Positions 41,171 to 49,393 are shown, counted from the stretch's first letter. The stretch is 64,000 nucleotides of DNA from Deltaproteobacteria bacterium (GCA_019309145.1 JAFDGR010000001.1:1-64000), one strand, 5' to 3'. Numbers and translations: made by a program. Notes: a model not told the origin generated them from the letters alone.

Positions 41171-41524
41171 TTATTCTCTATAGTGAGAAGGAATGTATAT
41201 CGTGCCAGGCCCATTACACACTTTGCATACATCCAGATACAACGCCAGCAGGTCGCAATAGTTGGCCATGTCGATAACAGAATCTAACACCGGCTCGTTC
41301 TTTGGCGGCGTGCGTTGCTCAAACAGGTTTGCCAGTCGCGTCAACTTAACCGCGATCATCGAGAGTATCGTCTGCTCCGGTTTCCGCAAAGTGGCTCCTG
41401 CCATCGCCTTGAAGTTCCAGAACCTGTCCTCTGGCCGGGCGTAGTCATCGGACTTGCCACGCATCAAGGCTAGCTTCCGCTGCTGCAAGTCGGCGAATGC
41501 TGTCTCAAACTCTGCCCAGTTCAT
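41171..41524 (-). CDS. DUF1599/nucleotide modification-associated domain 1 protein
   Basis: Codes for 117 aa. KSDDYARPEDRFWNFKAMAG, MIAVKLTRLANLFEQ and DSVIDMANYCDLLAL are the helices of the Nmad1 (DUF1599) family, which is distantly related to MazG-type all-alpha nucleotide hydrolases: the K..DY, KL.RL and D..NY positions are conserved. In other phages the domain accompanies base-modification genes. It ends with a CKVCNG Cys pair. Confidence 0.8.
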   Translation of the reverse strand: MNWAEFETAFADLQQRKLALMRGKSDDYARPEDRFWNFKAMAGATLRKPEQTILSMIAVKLTRLANLFEQRTPPKNEPVLDSVIDMANYCDLLALYLDVCKVCNGPGTIYIPSHYRE

Positions 41525-42784
41525 TCATCTTCCCTCACCATGACCCCGCGGGGGTATAATAGGCGGTCTGTGGTGTCTGTCATAGGTCTCTCCCTTCGTC
41601 TTTCCCATATCCAAAACTGTGTCTGCCGAATCCCACAGTTCGGACTCCGGCGCTACAACAAATATCGTGCCACGTCTTTTCGCTAGTCGCTTCAACATCG
41701 CCCCCAGCCGGTCCAGGGTTTCACCATCCATCATCGATAGATCTGACGCCACATCGTAATAAGCAACATGATCATTCTCGCCCACCACGTCCGCTAATGC
41801 AAATGCTGACGCAAATTGGATACATACCCGGTCGGTATGGTTGAACCGGTCCGGCGGGGGGGACAGAACGATTGCTGCCCCATGATGGGTGAACTCTATC
41901 TGTATAGGCGGTCTCAGCTGCCAAAGATACATCCACAGCCGGGCGTTCAAACACTTGCAGATGTGGTTCAAGCGTTTGGCCGGTATCGCCGAGCCGTATG
42001 CAGTATGCCAGAACTTGTATATCTTGTGCTGCCTCTCCAGCGCCTCGATTTCCTTGTCAACATCTGCTATCCGCGTCTCGCAAGCACGCTTTGCCTCAAG
42101 TTGTATCTTGAAGGCGGCCTCAGCTATGCTCAGCCCTTCCCCGCCGGTGCTGGCGGTGGCCTTTGCACGGTCCACTTTGTCGTATGCTAGGCGGATAGCC
42201 TGCTGAAATGTCCTCAGCTTCCGTTGGTGGTCGAGCTTCCGGTATTGTGTCATGTTAATCTGTTTTTTCACAGCGTCGCCTAACGCTTTGGCGCGAGCGG
42301 CCCTCTTTTCCATCATCGTGCCACCGATCAACAAGGCAGTTATCAATTTACGTCTCATTATGGTGCAATTTACATAATTCTGGAAGATTGTATTGCTCGT
42401 CCAGATATGCAGACACCCTAACATCATCGGAGAACGCTCAAATGCAGAGGCCGGCTCCACGCCCTTGCGGTTGTCCTGTGATGTTGGCTCGTTATACCCG
42501 GCGGCTGTCGGGATAATTCTGACGGCGTTCCTGGCAACTATACGGTGCTCGTAAGTGGTGGTGTCAGTGACGAACTGCACCGTGGGGATGAGACCGGGTC
42601 GTTTCAACGAATTCGTGCCGCTCGCGTCCGCCATGTGGGCGCTGAACCCCCAGAATAGCGCCTTACCGAGTAATGTCTTGCCGGAACCGCGCTCGCCTGT
42701 TACCACGACCAGCCCGCTATCACTGAAATGTTTGATAGACAGGGACAGGCAGCCAAAGTTCCTGATGTTGACCTGTTTGATCAT
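41525..42784 (-). CDS. Compact SbcC/Rad50-like ATPase
   Basis: Codes for 419 aa, far shorter than SbcC. INIRNFGCLSLSIKHF-type N-terminus, then VVTGERGSGKTLLGKALFWG (Walker A near residue 30). The middle is only a short coiled coil (KLDHQRKLRTFQQAIRLAYD, ADVDKEIEALERQHKIYKFW) without a CxxC hook. The C-terminal half has CIQFASAFALADVVGENDHV, YYDVASDLSMMDGETLDRLG and TIFVVAPESELWD: signature LSGGE and the catalytic Glu of Walker B appear to be replaced. It may act with the Mre11-like protein at 55332-56438 in recombination. Confidence 0.75.
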   Translation of the reverse strand: MIKQVNIRNFGCLSLSIKHFSDSGLVVVTGERGSGKTLLGKALFWGFSAHMADASGTNSLKRPGLIPTVQFVTDTTTYEHRIVARNAVRIIPTAAGYNEPTSQDNRKGVEPASAFERSPMMLGCLHIWTSNTIFQNYVNCTIMRRKLITALLIGGTMMEKRAARAKALGDAVKKQINMTQYRKLDHQRKLRTFQQAIRLAYDKVDRAKATASTGGEGLSIAEAAFKIQLEAKRACETRIADVDKEIEALERQHKIYKFWHTAYGSAIPAKRLNHICKCLNARLWMYLWQLRPPIQIEFTHHGAAIVLSPPPDRFNHTDRVCIQFASAFALADVVGENDHVAYYDVASDLSMMDGETLDRLGAMLKRLAKRRGTIFVVAPESELWDSADTVLDMGKTKGETYDRHHRPPIIPPRGHGEGR

Positions 42785-43524
42785 TTGCCAGCCGATGTCT
42801 CAAAGAGTGTGCCGTCGGCGTGGTTGCAGCTTTTCATTTCGGGTGCGGGCTCGCTACTGAACTCGGCAGTCAGCCGTTTGAACACATCGCTAGCGTTCTC
42901 CGCGTGATATGCCCCCATGCCCTTAAACTTATGACAGCCGCCACAGCCCGCCCACAACCACTTGATGTCCCACAGCAAGGCCCGCAGTTTTACGATCCGC
43001 TTGAATAGAGATTTGTTTGCCGTAGATTGAAGGTGGGCGATCTCTTTTGCCAGCGAGCAGATTGTCCCGGCCATATCCCTGCCTACGGGATAGCCCTTCC
43101 ATGTCTCAAGGCCGGCGTTAGGGTTTCGTGTAGCCCGTCTCTTAATCTCGACTAGCGGCAATTTCGTCCAGCCGTTTATCGCCTTTGGATGGTGCGACAG
43201 CAACCCCTTGCCTTTGTATTTGGCGTCCTGCATCAACAATAGGATTTTGTCAGTGAGCTTGGCGGGAACAATGTAGTAGAATAAGTGTGGGGCGTTTTGT
43301 CCCCATCCGCCATAATCCAGGTTCTTGGCTTTCTTGGTGTCGGCCTTGAAGTCGGAAACTGAGACCTTGATCTCGATTTCCGTGGCGCGCCCGTCAGCGC
43401 GAATGCCGAATACATCGGGGCGTCCCCATATCGTCTCAGGGCGCTCAAACAGAATCGTATCGCAATGCTGGTCATAGCGTAACCACGCCGCCGCTATCGC
43501 CCTGAGTGCCGTTACTCCAATCAT
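42781..43524 (-). CDS. PD-(D/E)XK nuclease-like protein (MmcB-like)
   Basis: About 247 aa from ATG 43524 (AAGGT upstream); the frame extends to 43590 without a ribosome site. RPDVFGIRADGRATEIEIKV has the D...ExK catalytic pattern, flanked by VSDFKADTKKAKNLDYG, as in MmcB/DUF2161-like DNA repair nucleases. It cuts or processes DNA and is coupled by ATGA to the SbcC-like gene, which supports a repair or recombination role. C-terminal CGGCHKFK may bind zinc. Confidence 0.75.
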   Translation of the reverse strand: MIGVTALRAIAAAWLRYDQHCDTILFERPETIWGRPDVFGIRADGRATEIEIKVSVSDFKADTKKAKNLDYGGWGQNAPHLFYYIVPAKLTDKILLLMQDAKYKGKGLLSHHPKAINGWTKLPLVEIKRRATRNPNAGLETWKGYPVGRDMAGTICSLAKEIAHLQSTANKSLFKRIVKLRALLWDIKWLWAGCGGCHKFKGMGAYHAENASDVFKRLTAEFSSEPAPEMKSCNHADGTLFETSAGK

Positions 43525-43613
43525 TTGACCTTCTTGACTAGCGGGCCTAGCTCGCAACCCGCGAACGGGTTCGCGGACAATTCCGTCCATGGGATGGCTG
43601 TTTTATGTGTCAT
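43521..43613 (-). CDS. 30-aa peptide resembling the N-terminus of DUF5131 (Gp37/Gp68)
   Basis: Both ends are coupled (ATGA with each neighbour). It encodes KTAIPWTELSANPFAGCELG and a short basic end. DUF5131 proteins begin with a KTxIxWT....NPxxGC pattern, which this repeats, so it may be a truncated relic kept in the coupling chain. Function as a peptide is unknown. Confidence 0.45.
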   Translation of the reverse strand: MTHKTAIPWTELSANPFAGCELGPLVKKVK

Positions 43614-44074
43614 AATTCTACTCCCATGTCGTCGAGGGCGGCTCTAAGCTCATCGAAGTCTTTCTGTGTCTCAGGTTGATGGCGGATGAGGGCCTGGGCT
43701 ATATAGACTGCGGCATCACAAGCGATTGTATCCGCCGCCTCAATCAGCCGCTCGACCTTCGCGTCGTCATACCGAGGCGTTTCGCTGGCGTCAACAACGT
43801 GATCAGGTTTGACCTCTGGCGGTGCTACCTGCGTGCAATCGTCGAGGTTGTTGGCTATCCTACGTCTGTCGTCAGGGCACTCTTGGTGTAACATTCTTAC
43901 TCCGTCGATCATGGTGTTGGTTTTGTGGGAGGCATCAGGAACACAGCCAGACCCGTCGCATGTTCCGCAGCGGCTTTCGGGGTGTGTATGATAGCCAGCG
44001 CCGCCACATTCAGGGCATTCGACCATATTGCTGACGCCAGCAACATGGTCAACCGTGTCTTTACGTTCGCTCAT
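43610..44074 (-). CDS. DnaJ-type zinc-finger protein
   Basis: About 154 aa from ATG 44074. CPECGGAGYHTHPESRCGTC, followed by DGSGC, has two CxxCxGxG-like knuckles as in the DnaJ cysteine-rich domain. The rest is acidic and helical (VERLIEAADTIACDAAVYIA, DFDELRAALDDMGVEL). No J domain. The junction before the ATG is shared with the neighbouring gene at 44307. Confidence 0.68.
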   Translation of the reverse strand: MSERKDTVDHVAGVSNMVECPECGGAGYHTHPESRCGTCDGSGCVPDASHKTNTMIDGVRMLHQECPDDRRRIANNLDDCTQVAPPEVKPDHVVDASETPRYDDAKVERLIEAADTIACDAAVYIAQALIRHQPETQKDFDELRAALDDMGVEL

Positions 44075-44307
44075 CTCGCCACCGCCTTTATGATATATCC
44101 AGCGCCTCCACACTTACTGCACCATTCTTGACCTGGCGGGTTTGGAATGAAACCTATGCCCGTGTCGTTACACTGATCGCAATTCTCAATCACGTCATTG
44201 GAGTCATTATATGCAGGCTGGTTAACCACATCACGCAAAATGCTACGCGATATGCGACGATTGACTGATGATCTACCTGTAGGGACAATTATTGTTGATA
44301 TGCTCAT
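44071..44307 (-). CDS. Small DnaJ-type zinc-finger protein
   Basis: Codes for 78 aa. CDQCNDTGIGFIPNPPGQEW and CSKCGGAGYI form one zinc site of the DnaJ type. The N-terminal half is basic. It ends in KAVAR, as does the protein at 44304-44762: both genes share the same last bases and spacer before the next ATG. Function unknown. Confidence 0.68.
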   Translation of the reverse strand: MSISTIIVPTGRSSVNRRISRSILRDVVNQPAYNDSNDVIENCDQCNDTGIGFIPNPPGQEWCSKCGGAGYIIKAVAR

Positions 44308-44762
44308 CTCGCCACCGCCTTTCCGGCAACGATATGGTGAGTGAGTGCGTGTCCAACCCTTGAGATACTACCAATTCCAAATCGTTGTTCTAGACCATAT
44401 AAATCATCCCCGTAGTCAGAACCATACCCGCTACTCCATAAACCTACTGTCCACGAATGTAGATCGTTTGACCACTCCAGCATCTGAACACCAATGCTGC
44501 AATCACAATCATCGCTCGTCGTAAGCAAATCCCCTTGGCAGAACTCATCCGTTACCTGCTCGCATACTATACACCGCACATCGTCCGGGATGTTCTCAGG
44601 GTCGAGGTCGCGGAGCATGACGGCTTTAATATAACCATGGAAGCTGTTTTCCATTTGAACCCATATATCACTATTCCAAAGGTGTTTTACGCTGTTCCAA
44701 TTACCGAGTTCCCATGGGCTATTCTCAGTATCTCGCACATACACACTATATCGCTTGCTCAT
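44304..44762 (-). CDS. DPENIP-module protein 1
   Basis: Codes for 152 aa. It starts MSKRYSVYVRDTENSP and contains AVMLRDLDPENIPDDVRCIV, then CEQVTDEFC, a block shared with 44746-45288 and 53226-53456. The Cys pairs may bind metal. It begins like the next upstream gene (MSKQFSVYVRDNENSP), so the two are tandem duplicates that have diverged. Function unknown; distant likeness to YopX-type proteins is possible. Confidence 0.68.
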   Translation of the reverse strand: MSKRYSVYVRDTENSPWELGNWNSVKHLWNSDIWVQMENSFHGYIKAVMLRDLDPENIPDDVRCIVCEQVTDEFCQGDLLTTSDDCDCSIGVQMLEWSNDLHSWTVGLWSSGYGSDYGDDLYGLEQRFGIGSISRVGHALTHHIVAGKAVAR

Positions 44763-45288
44763 TTACCTCTCCGTCATTCATTACGTGTCCCCTTTTTCGC
44801 ACTACCCCATTACTAAGGCTGTCTGGGCCTTCGTGATGCAATATCAGATTGGAGACGGGATGTTCTCTCGGTTTTATGATTTCGTCGATGAGAATATGGC
44901 CGACTGGATCATCAAACTCAGATGTAACTTCCCAATGGTCAAAGATAGATAGCACGAGGGGGGCTCTACCAGCCAACGCACCGCACTTTGCTTTAATGAG
45001 GTGTACATCTTTTTCGTCTGCTACAATATCACCCTCAAAGATGCCGTCTGGGGCATCTGGTAATTGTGCACACACCACACACCGCACATCATCCGGGATG
45101 TTCTCAGGGTCAATGTCGCGGAGCAGGGCGGTTGATATGTCAGAGTAGTATCGTGGCGCTTGCATATTAGGCCACAGGGTCACATGCTCTAAGCCGGATT
45201 TTGTGAACCAAATGGTAAAGTTCTCAGTCCATTTCTTGAACGGGCTGTTCTCGTTATCCCTTACATACACGCTAAATTGCTTGCTCAT
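44746..45288 (-). CDS. DPENIP-module protein 2
   Basis: About 180 aa from ATG 45288, which overlaps the previous stop (TAATG) and has GGAGGG upstream. It starts MSKQFSVYVRDNENSP, has ALLRDIDPENIPDDVRCVVC and a C-terminal half rich in Asp/Glu (FDHWEVTSEFDDPVGHILID). Paralogue of the gene downstream. Function unknown. Confidence 0.68.
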   Translation of the reverse strand: MSKQFSVYVRDNENSPFKKWTENFTIWFTKSGLEHVTLWPNMQAPRYYSDISTALLRDIDPENIPDDVRCVVCAQLPDAPDGIFEGDIVADEKDVHLIKAKCGALAGRAPLVLSIFDHWEVTSEFDDPVGHILIDEIIKPREHPVSNLILHHEGPDSLSNGVVRKRGHVMNDGEVNEQAI

Positions 45289-45878
45289 TATTTGCCCTCC
45301 GTTAGTCGTTGTTGTTCCATGACCCTGCCCCACTGCTCGTCTGACACACCATCGGGTCGGTCGGCGTCAGTGATGGTGAAAATGCTGCCGAGGATAATAG
45401 TGGGAGATGATTGTGTTATTCGCCACAATGTATCAAGATGCCTATTAGTGAAAATGAAATGCCAAGCACCCTCTAGCCACTTTACTGTACCAACACCAGC
45501 GAGAGACCCAATAGCATTATGCCTAACCCTTAGTATGTCCCCCGGATAGATCATGGCAAGGACGTAGCCAGTGCCGCCGCAGATAAGACAGTCAACTATG
45601 TTGGTATTGTTGCCGGCTTGGTTCACAAGTTGCCATTTGCCCTTGCCGTAGCACTTACTGCACACCTTCTTGCCCCAGACACCGGTCGGGCGGAGAATGG
45701 TAAGGCCCTCCATCAATTCCCATTTTTTGTTGTTGCCGTCCCAGATGTAGGTTTCCCGCCCGTCGGGTCCGATACCATCAAGGATTGGGACGTCCAATAT
45801 CATTTTGTCCTCTGGTATATACGCCCTCAGGGGCCATTGATTGCCGGGGTGTTCGCCGATTACATCTTGGATGCTCAT
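45288..45878 (-). CDS. Zinc-finger/YopX-like hypothetical protein
   Basis: Codes for 196 aa with GGAGGAA upstream. CSKCYGKGKW and CLICGGTGY make one DnaJ-type zinc knuckle pair; YPGDILRVRHNAIG and VGTVKWLEGAWHFIF resemble the GDIV...V.W..g.F core of YopX proteins. Coupled to the methyltransferase by ATGA. Function unknown. Confidence 0.62.
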   Translation of the reverse strand: MSIQDVIGEHPGNQWPLRAYIPEDKMILDVPILDGIGPDGRETYIWDGNNKKWELMEGLTILRPTGVWGKKVCSKCYGKGKWQLVNQAGNNTNIVDCLICGGTGYVLAMIYPGDILRVRHNAIGSLAGVGTVKWLEGAWHFIFTNRHLDTLWRITQSSPTIILGSIFTITDADRPDGVSDEQWGRVMEQQRLTEGK

Positions 45879-46672
45879 CTCACTGTTCCTCCCTTGATTC
45901 GTTCAAACGCCGAGGCCGCCGAGGCCTCGCTGATTTCGATGCCGATTGAGCGCCGGTTCATTGCCCTCGCTATGACGCTGGTTGTGCCGCTGCCGAGGAA
46001 GGGGTCAAGGACTAGGTCGCCCTCGTCCGAACAGGCCGCGATGACCCGCCGCATGTAGAGTTCGGGGATTTGGTTGGGATGACCTTTTCGGCGCTCCTTG
46101 TTGTTGCCCTGGATACGCCCTAAGCCCCTCCCATACCAAACGTCTAACGGAACCCGCTTGCCCGGCCTCCGCGTCTCTTGAGTTCGCTTGTCGTTGTATT
46201 TGGATGCCCTGTCGGTCGGCACGAGTATCGCGTCGGGGTTCCACGTGCGCCGCTTGATGTCGCGGGCGAAATACAGGGCGTGCGTGTGGCTCGATATGAA
46301 GCGAGAATCGTTGCACTGGCCGAAGCGGTAGTGCCAGATGCACCAGTTGACGAGAGTTAGGCCTTCTTCGTAGTCCGTCATAATGTTGTTCACAAGGACT
46401 GCCATGCTGTCGGGGACGTTGACCCACATTGAGCCGGTCGGCGAAAGGATGTTAAGGCAGGCCAGTATCCAGTCGGTTGTGAAATCTACGTTGTCGAGTG
46501 CCGATTTGTGGTCGTCGTATCCGATGTAATTTTGCCCGATCCCAAACGGCGGGTCGGCGAAGATCAGGTCGGCCTTGACGCCTGATGACGAAAGTTTTCC
46601 AAGAATCTCACGACAATCGCCGACGTAGATTTGTGTGTGGGGGTCAGCGAGTTGATGTGTTGGGCCGCTCAT
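45875..46672 (-). CDS. DNA methyltransferase (beta class)
   Basis: Codes for 265 aa. QIYVGDCREILGKLSSSG, LIFADPPFGIGQNY (motif IV, DPPF) near residue 40, then LVLDPFLGSGTTSVIARAMN and GIEISEASA near the C-terminus. It methylates adenine N6 or cytosine N4 in phage DNA. It is followed in the operon by zinc-finger genes and preceded by an MT-A70 methylase. Confidence 0.93.
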   Translation of the reverse strand: MSGPTHQLADPHTQIYVGDCREILGKLSSSGVKADLIFADPPFGIGQNYIGYDDHKSALDNVDFTTDWILACLNILSPTGSMWVNVPDSMAVLVNNIMTDYEEGLTLVNWCIWHYRFGQCNDSRFISSHTHALYFARDIKRRTWNPDAILVPTDRASKYNDKRTQETRRPGKRVPLDVWYGRGLGRIQGNNKERRKGHPNQIPELYMRRVIAACSDEGDLVLDPFLGSGTTSVIARAMNRRSIGIEISEASAASAFERIKGGTVR

Positions 46673-47259
46673 TCTTCCTCCAACTGTTGCAGATTTGGCA
46701 AGAGTTCAAATGTGCCGGTTTTGGTATTCGATTTAAGACTTGCGAGGTTTATGTCGCTTGCTACTTCATCCCCCCAACAGTCCCAATTATCAACCCTTGT
46801 TCTGGCAAATAACTCAATGCGCGGTTCAGGCGAAAAGCGCTCAATCAATTCACGAAACTTGTGTGGTTTCTGAGAATGTTTGGATGTTGGGGACGCCAGC
46901 CAGTTGAGAGTGGCCTTCTCGTGCCGACCTATACTTTTCGTTGCTCCACGCGATGCGATGATAAGGTGTTCGGTTGCATTTCTTGGATGGCCGCCTATCC
47001 CGTTGTTCTTGCACCATGTCCACAACATCCGATATTGAAAGCCCCAGAACTGGACTATGCCGAGCGCTTCGGGCAGGAACTGATTGGTCGTCCAGAGGTA
47101 TAGGTTGCTTAGGTCGTCCGCAATTTCTTTCACAGGCAGAGCGCATAGCTGGGCGATTGTCATCGTCCGATATTGCAGTGGCTTGGTTCCGATTGATGCA
47201 CTGCCTTGCCATTTGATAGGCCACGGCGGGTCAGCATAGATGGTCTGATAATGCTTCAT
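46669..47259 (-). CDS. MT-A70 family N6-adenine methyltransferase
   Basis: Codes for 196 aa. TIYADPPWPIKWQGSASIG has the DPPW motif at the N-terminus, with LYLWTTNQFLPEALGIVQFW, MLWTWCKNNGIG and RNATEHLIIASRG in the order of MT-A70 enzymes; FRELIERFSPEPRIELFART ends it. Likely modifies adenine in DNA. Its last 40 bases are nearly repeated at 47257-47296. Confidence 0.92.
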   Translation of the reverse strand: MKHYQTIYADPPWPIKWQGSASIGTKPLQYRTMTIAQLCALPVKEIADDLSNLYLWTTNQFLPEALGIVQFWGFQYRMLWTWCKNNGIGGHPRNATEHLIIASRGATKSIGRHEKATLNWLASPTSKHSQKPHKFRELIERFSPEPRIELFARTRVDNWDCWGDEVASDINLASLKSNTKTGTFELLPNLQQLEEE

Positions 47260-47375
47260 TCTTCCTCCAGTTGCCGTGTGTCCGGCAAGAGTTCAATGTC
47301 CACGTGTCCCTGCTCGTCTAGCACGGGTACCCGACAGAATGCGTCAGTATCGTCGTATGGGGATGCCCAGACCAA
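47256..47375 (-). pseudogene. Small ORF ending like the MT-A70 gene
   Basis: An open frame of 39 codons (TTG 47375 at best, no ribosome site) ends ELLPDTRQLEEE and overlaps the MT-A70 start as ATGA. The MT-A70 protein ends ELLPNLQQLEEE. So this is probably the tail of a duplicated gene whose body was lost; it may still be translated by coupling. Confidence 0.4.
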
Positions 47376-47380
47376 TAGAA

Positions 47381-47608
47381 CTATAGGTAGGGCGCATTAT
47401 CCCCCAACCCATAGAAATGGCTCATGGCGAGTGCTGTGCGTGCTCTGTGCCATTCGGCAATTGAGTTTGCATCGCCGGCATTGAAGTCGGATGTCGGCAT
47501 GTCGAGCGAGTGATATTCATGCTCAATGCCGGCGAGGCGTAGCTGCTCGCGGAGTTCCGCACATGCGCCGCAAAGTTTGCGTCCGAAAACGACGAGTTGG
47601 TCAGTCAT
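47381..47608 (-). CDS. Glutaredoxin-like protein
   Basis: Codes for 75 aa. LVVFGRKLCGACAELREQL, with the redox pair CGAC, and HEYHSLDMPTSD follow the glutaredoxin/NrdH fold. It would supply electrons or reduce disulphides, for example for ribonucleotide reductase of the host. GGAGG upstream of the ATG. Confidence 0.75.
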   Translation of the reverse strand: MTDQLVVFGRKLCGACAELREQLRLAGIEHEYHSLDMPTSDFNAGDANSIAEWHRARTALAMSHFYGLGDNAPYL

Positions 47609-47888
47609 TTATGCCCTCCTCCAGCGCACAGTCGTCGCATAGGTTACGTTGGGATAATATACTCGGCGCGGCCTCGGGACGCCCACACTTGTCGCAGAAG
47701 CAGGCCTCGGGTTCGGGCGTTTCATTGGTCGGGATTAGGTCTGATGCGTCGCGTAGGCAGTCGAGGCAGATCTCGTGTGCTAGGTCAGGATAGTCTCCGG
47801 GAGCACAATAACGGAAGCCGGGTTTCTCTTCTTTGTCGCACCAGTCGCACGCAACTATTCTTTCAACGTACTTACCCTTGAAGCTCAT
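47601..47888 (-). CDS. Zinc-finger protein with three Cys pairs
   Basis: Codes for 95 aa. CDWCDKEE, CLDCLRDA, CFCDKCGRP and CDDCALEE are successive knuckles able to bind two zinc ions. Acidic overall. Function unknown. The end overlaps the glutaredoxin start. Confidence 0.65.
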   Translation of the reverse strand: MSFKGKYVERIVACDWCDKEEKPGFRYCAPGDYPDLAHEICLDCLRDASDLIPTNETPEPEACFCDKCGRPEAAPSILSQRNLCDDCALEEGIND

Positions 47889-48001
47889 TTTGGGCCTTCC
47901 TCAGCGATTGGTTGGGCCGCGCCCGCCACTGCTGTGTGCATTGGGAAATACTCTGGGGTGAGTATAGGCGGGTGCAGGGCGGACGCGGCGTTGTTGTTCA
48001 T
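47885..48001 (-). CDS. Small hypothetical protein, 38 aa
   Basis: ATGA-coupled on both ends (48001 and 47885). Encodes MNNNAASALHPPILTPEYFP, followed by Ala/Gly-rich sequence. No motif. Support is the double coupling and the exact gap fit. Confidence 0.5.
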   Translation of the reverse strand: MNNNAASALHPPILTPEYFPMHTAVAGAAQPIAEEGPK

Positions 48002-48849
48002 TTTTGTTTCGTTTCCCCGCCCAGCAGGGCTATCAGCTTTTTCAACTCACGAGAGATATTGATATAGGCATCGCATGTTGGGGAGCCGGTTTCATTATCT
48101 CCATAAGTGGCACCGGTGTAGCCGAAGCCGGGATCGTCCTCGAAAAACTTTGCTATCTTCTCCAGCGTCGGCATCATCTGCTCGCGGAGGTGAGTCTGGT
48201 AGCGGAGTATGGTATTGCCTGTTGAGCGGTAGTTATCAAGGTGCACGTTAGCCATGATAAACAGGTCGTAAGCCATGAAAAGAATTGGGTCAGTTTCGGA
48301 TGCTATCTTTAGGCGAAGTGCTATACAGATTGCTTCACTGTATGCTATCCTATGATACCCCATCTCCACGTCCTCAATGTAGAGCAGGACTTGGGGGATG
48401 GGATTGCTTATTGTGCCCAAGCCGTTACATTTTGGACACGGGGTTAAACGGAATACGCCATCCCTCCGGCTGGCAACATAGGGGGCACCGTCTAATCCGA
48501 TAGCTTTGTAAGAGGTTCTGCCTTGTTGTTTGATGTTACAAGTGCCCCCGCAAGTCGGGCAAGGTGTATGGGAATACACCGCCAGCCACAGCGCCACGCT
48601 TTTGCTCCGGCCTCTAGGATGCTTGCCGCCTGTGCCGTTGCATACCTGACACGTAATCGTTTCTGTGTATTCTGATGGGGTTATACGCACATCTTCGCTG
48701 TCAATGTGATGCTGACCGCGCCCATTGCAGATAGGACACACATCCGCCCCCCTCATCCGGTCGACGGTGTCGGGCACGATCAAACCTTCAGACTTGGCCT
48801 TCTGGCGGATGGCTGTGCAGGCTATGGCGTCAAGGGTTTGTGTGGTCAT
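47998..48849 (-). CDS. DnaJ cysteine-rich domain protein without J domain
   Basis: Codes for 283 aa. Four knuckles in order, CPICNGRG, CQVCNGTG, CPTCGGTC and CPKCNGLG, spread over residues 38-145, form a complete DnaJ central zinc domain. There is no HPD J domain. The C-terminal 130 residues are helical. The N-terminus MTTQTLDAIACTAIRQKAK is nearly the same as in the gene at 48998-49393. It may bind unfolded proteins or nucleic acid. Confidence 0.78.
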   Translation of the reverse strand: MTTQTLDAIACTAIRQKAKSEGLIVPDTVDRMRGADVCPICNGRGQHHIDSEDVRITPSEYTETITCQVCNGTGGKHPRGRSKSVALWLAVYSHTPCPTCGGTCNIKQQGRTSYKAIGLDGAPYVASRRDGVFRLTPCPKCNGLGTISNPIPQVLLYIEDVEMGYHRIAYSEAICIALRLKIASETDPILFMAYDLFIMANVHLDNYRSTGNTILRYQTHLREQMMPTLEKIAKFFEDDPGFGYTGATYGDNETGSPTCDAYINISRELKKLIALLGGETKQK

Positions 48850-49001
48850 TGACTTGTCTCCTGTTTTCTTTTTTTGTCATCATCGAGCAATAGCTGCCAT
48901 GCGAGGGAAACCATTTGTATGAGAGAATCGATGTCAGTGGGCGGGATTTCCTCAGCGGATTGTTCAAGTGCGTACATAATTCGCGAGTCATCATTATTCA
49001 T
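48846..49001 (-). CDS. Small acidic hypothetical protein, 51 aa
   Basis: ATGA-coupled at both ends. Encodes MNNDDSRIMYALEQSAEEIP, followed by IDSLIQMVSLAWQLLLDDDK and a charged tail: one helix. Codon usage and coupling suggest a real gene. Function unknown. Confidence 0.55.
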   Translation of the reverse strand: MNNDDSRIMYALEQSAEEIPPTDIDSLIQMVSLAWQLLLDDDKKRKQETSQ

Positions 49002-49393
49002 GGCGTCTTCTTGAACTTGGCGAGGGCGGCTTGTGCATAGGCGAGACTATCTCGACCATAGCTGGTGTCGTAGTAATCGTCATTCTCAACTATGAGAATC
49101 AACCGTTTTAATGCTGCGGCCATTTGTTGTATATCCGCCGCCGGGTCAGCGAGACCGACGCAGGCGTTGTGGTTCATTAGTTCGCATACGAAGCCTAGCA
49201 TGTTTATGAACCCGAATTGTGCAAGCCAAACACTTTTACCGTTAGCGTCCCTGATGGTATATGTAGAGACGCCAGGTTCTTCTCGAGGTTCCCACGGTGT
49301 AGGATGTTCCTTTAGGAGCCGTTCCCATTCTCCGAACTTGGCCTTCTGGCGGATAGCGAGGACGGCTAATTGGTCGAGAGTTTGTGTGGTCAT
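48998..49393 (-). CDS. LADPAADI-module protein 1
   Basis: About 131 aa from ATG 49393 (AAGGAGA, five bases). It starts MTTQTLDQLAVLAIRQKAKF like the zinc protein at 48849, contains NACVGLADPAADI and ends YAQAALAKFKK. The same LADPAADI block and AALAKF end recur in the next genes, so these proteins are mosaics of shared modules. Function unknown. Confidence 0.68.
   Translation of the reverse strand: MTTQTLDQLAVLAIRQKAKFGEWERLLKEHPTPWEPREEPGVSTYTIRDANGKSVWLAQFGFINMLGFVCELMNHNACVGLADPAADIQQMAAALKRLILIVENDDYYDTSYGRDSLAYAQAALAKFKKTP

Noticed and set aside
43525-43590. Upstream extension of the MmcB-like gene to 43590
   Set aside because: No ribosome site at 43590; the ATG at 43524 has one, and the extension is occupied by the coupled 30-aa ORF.
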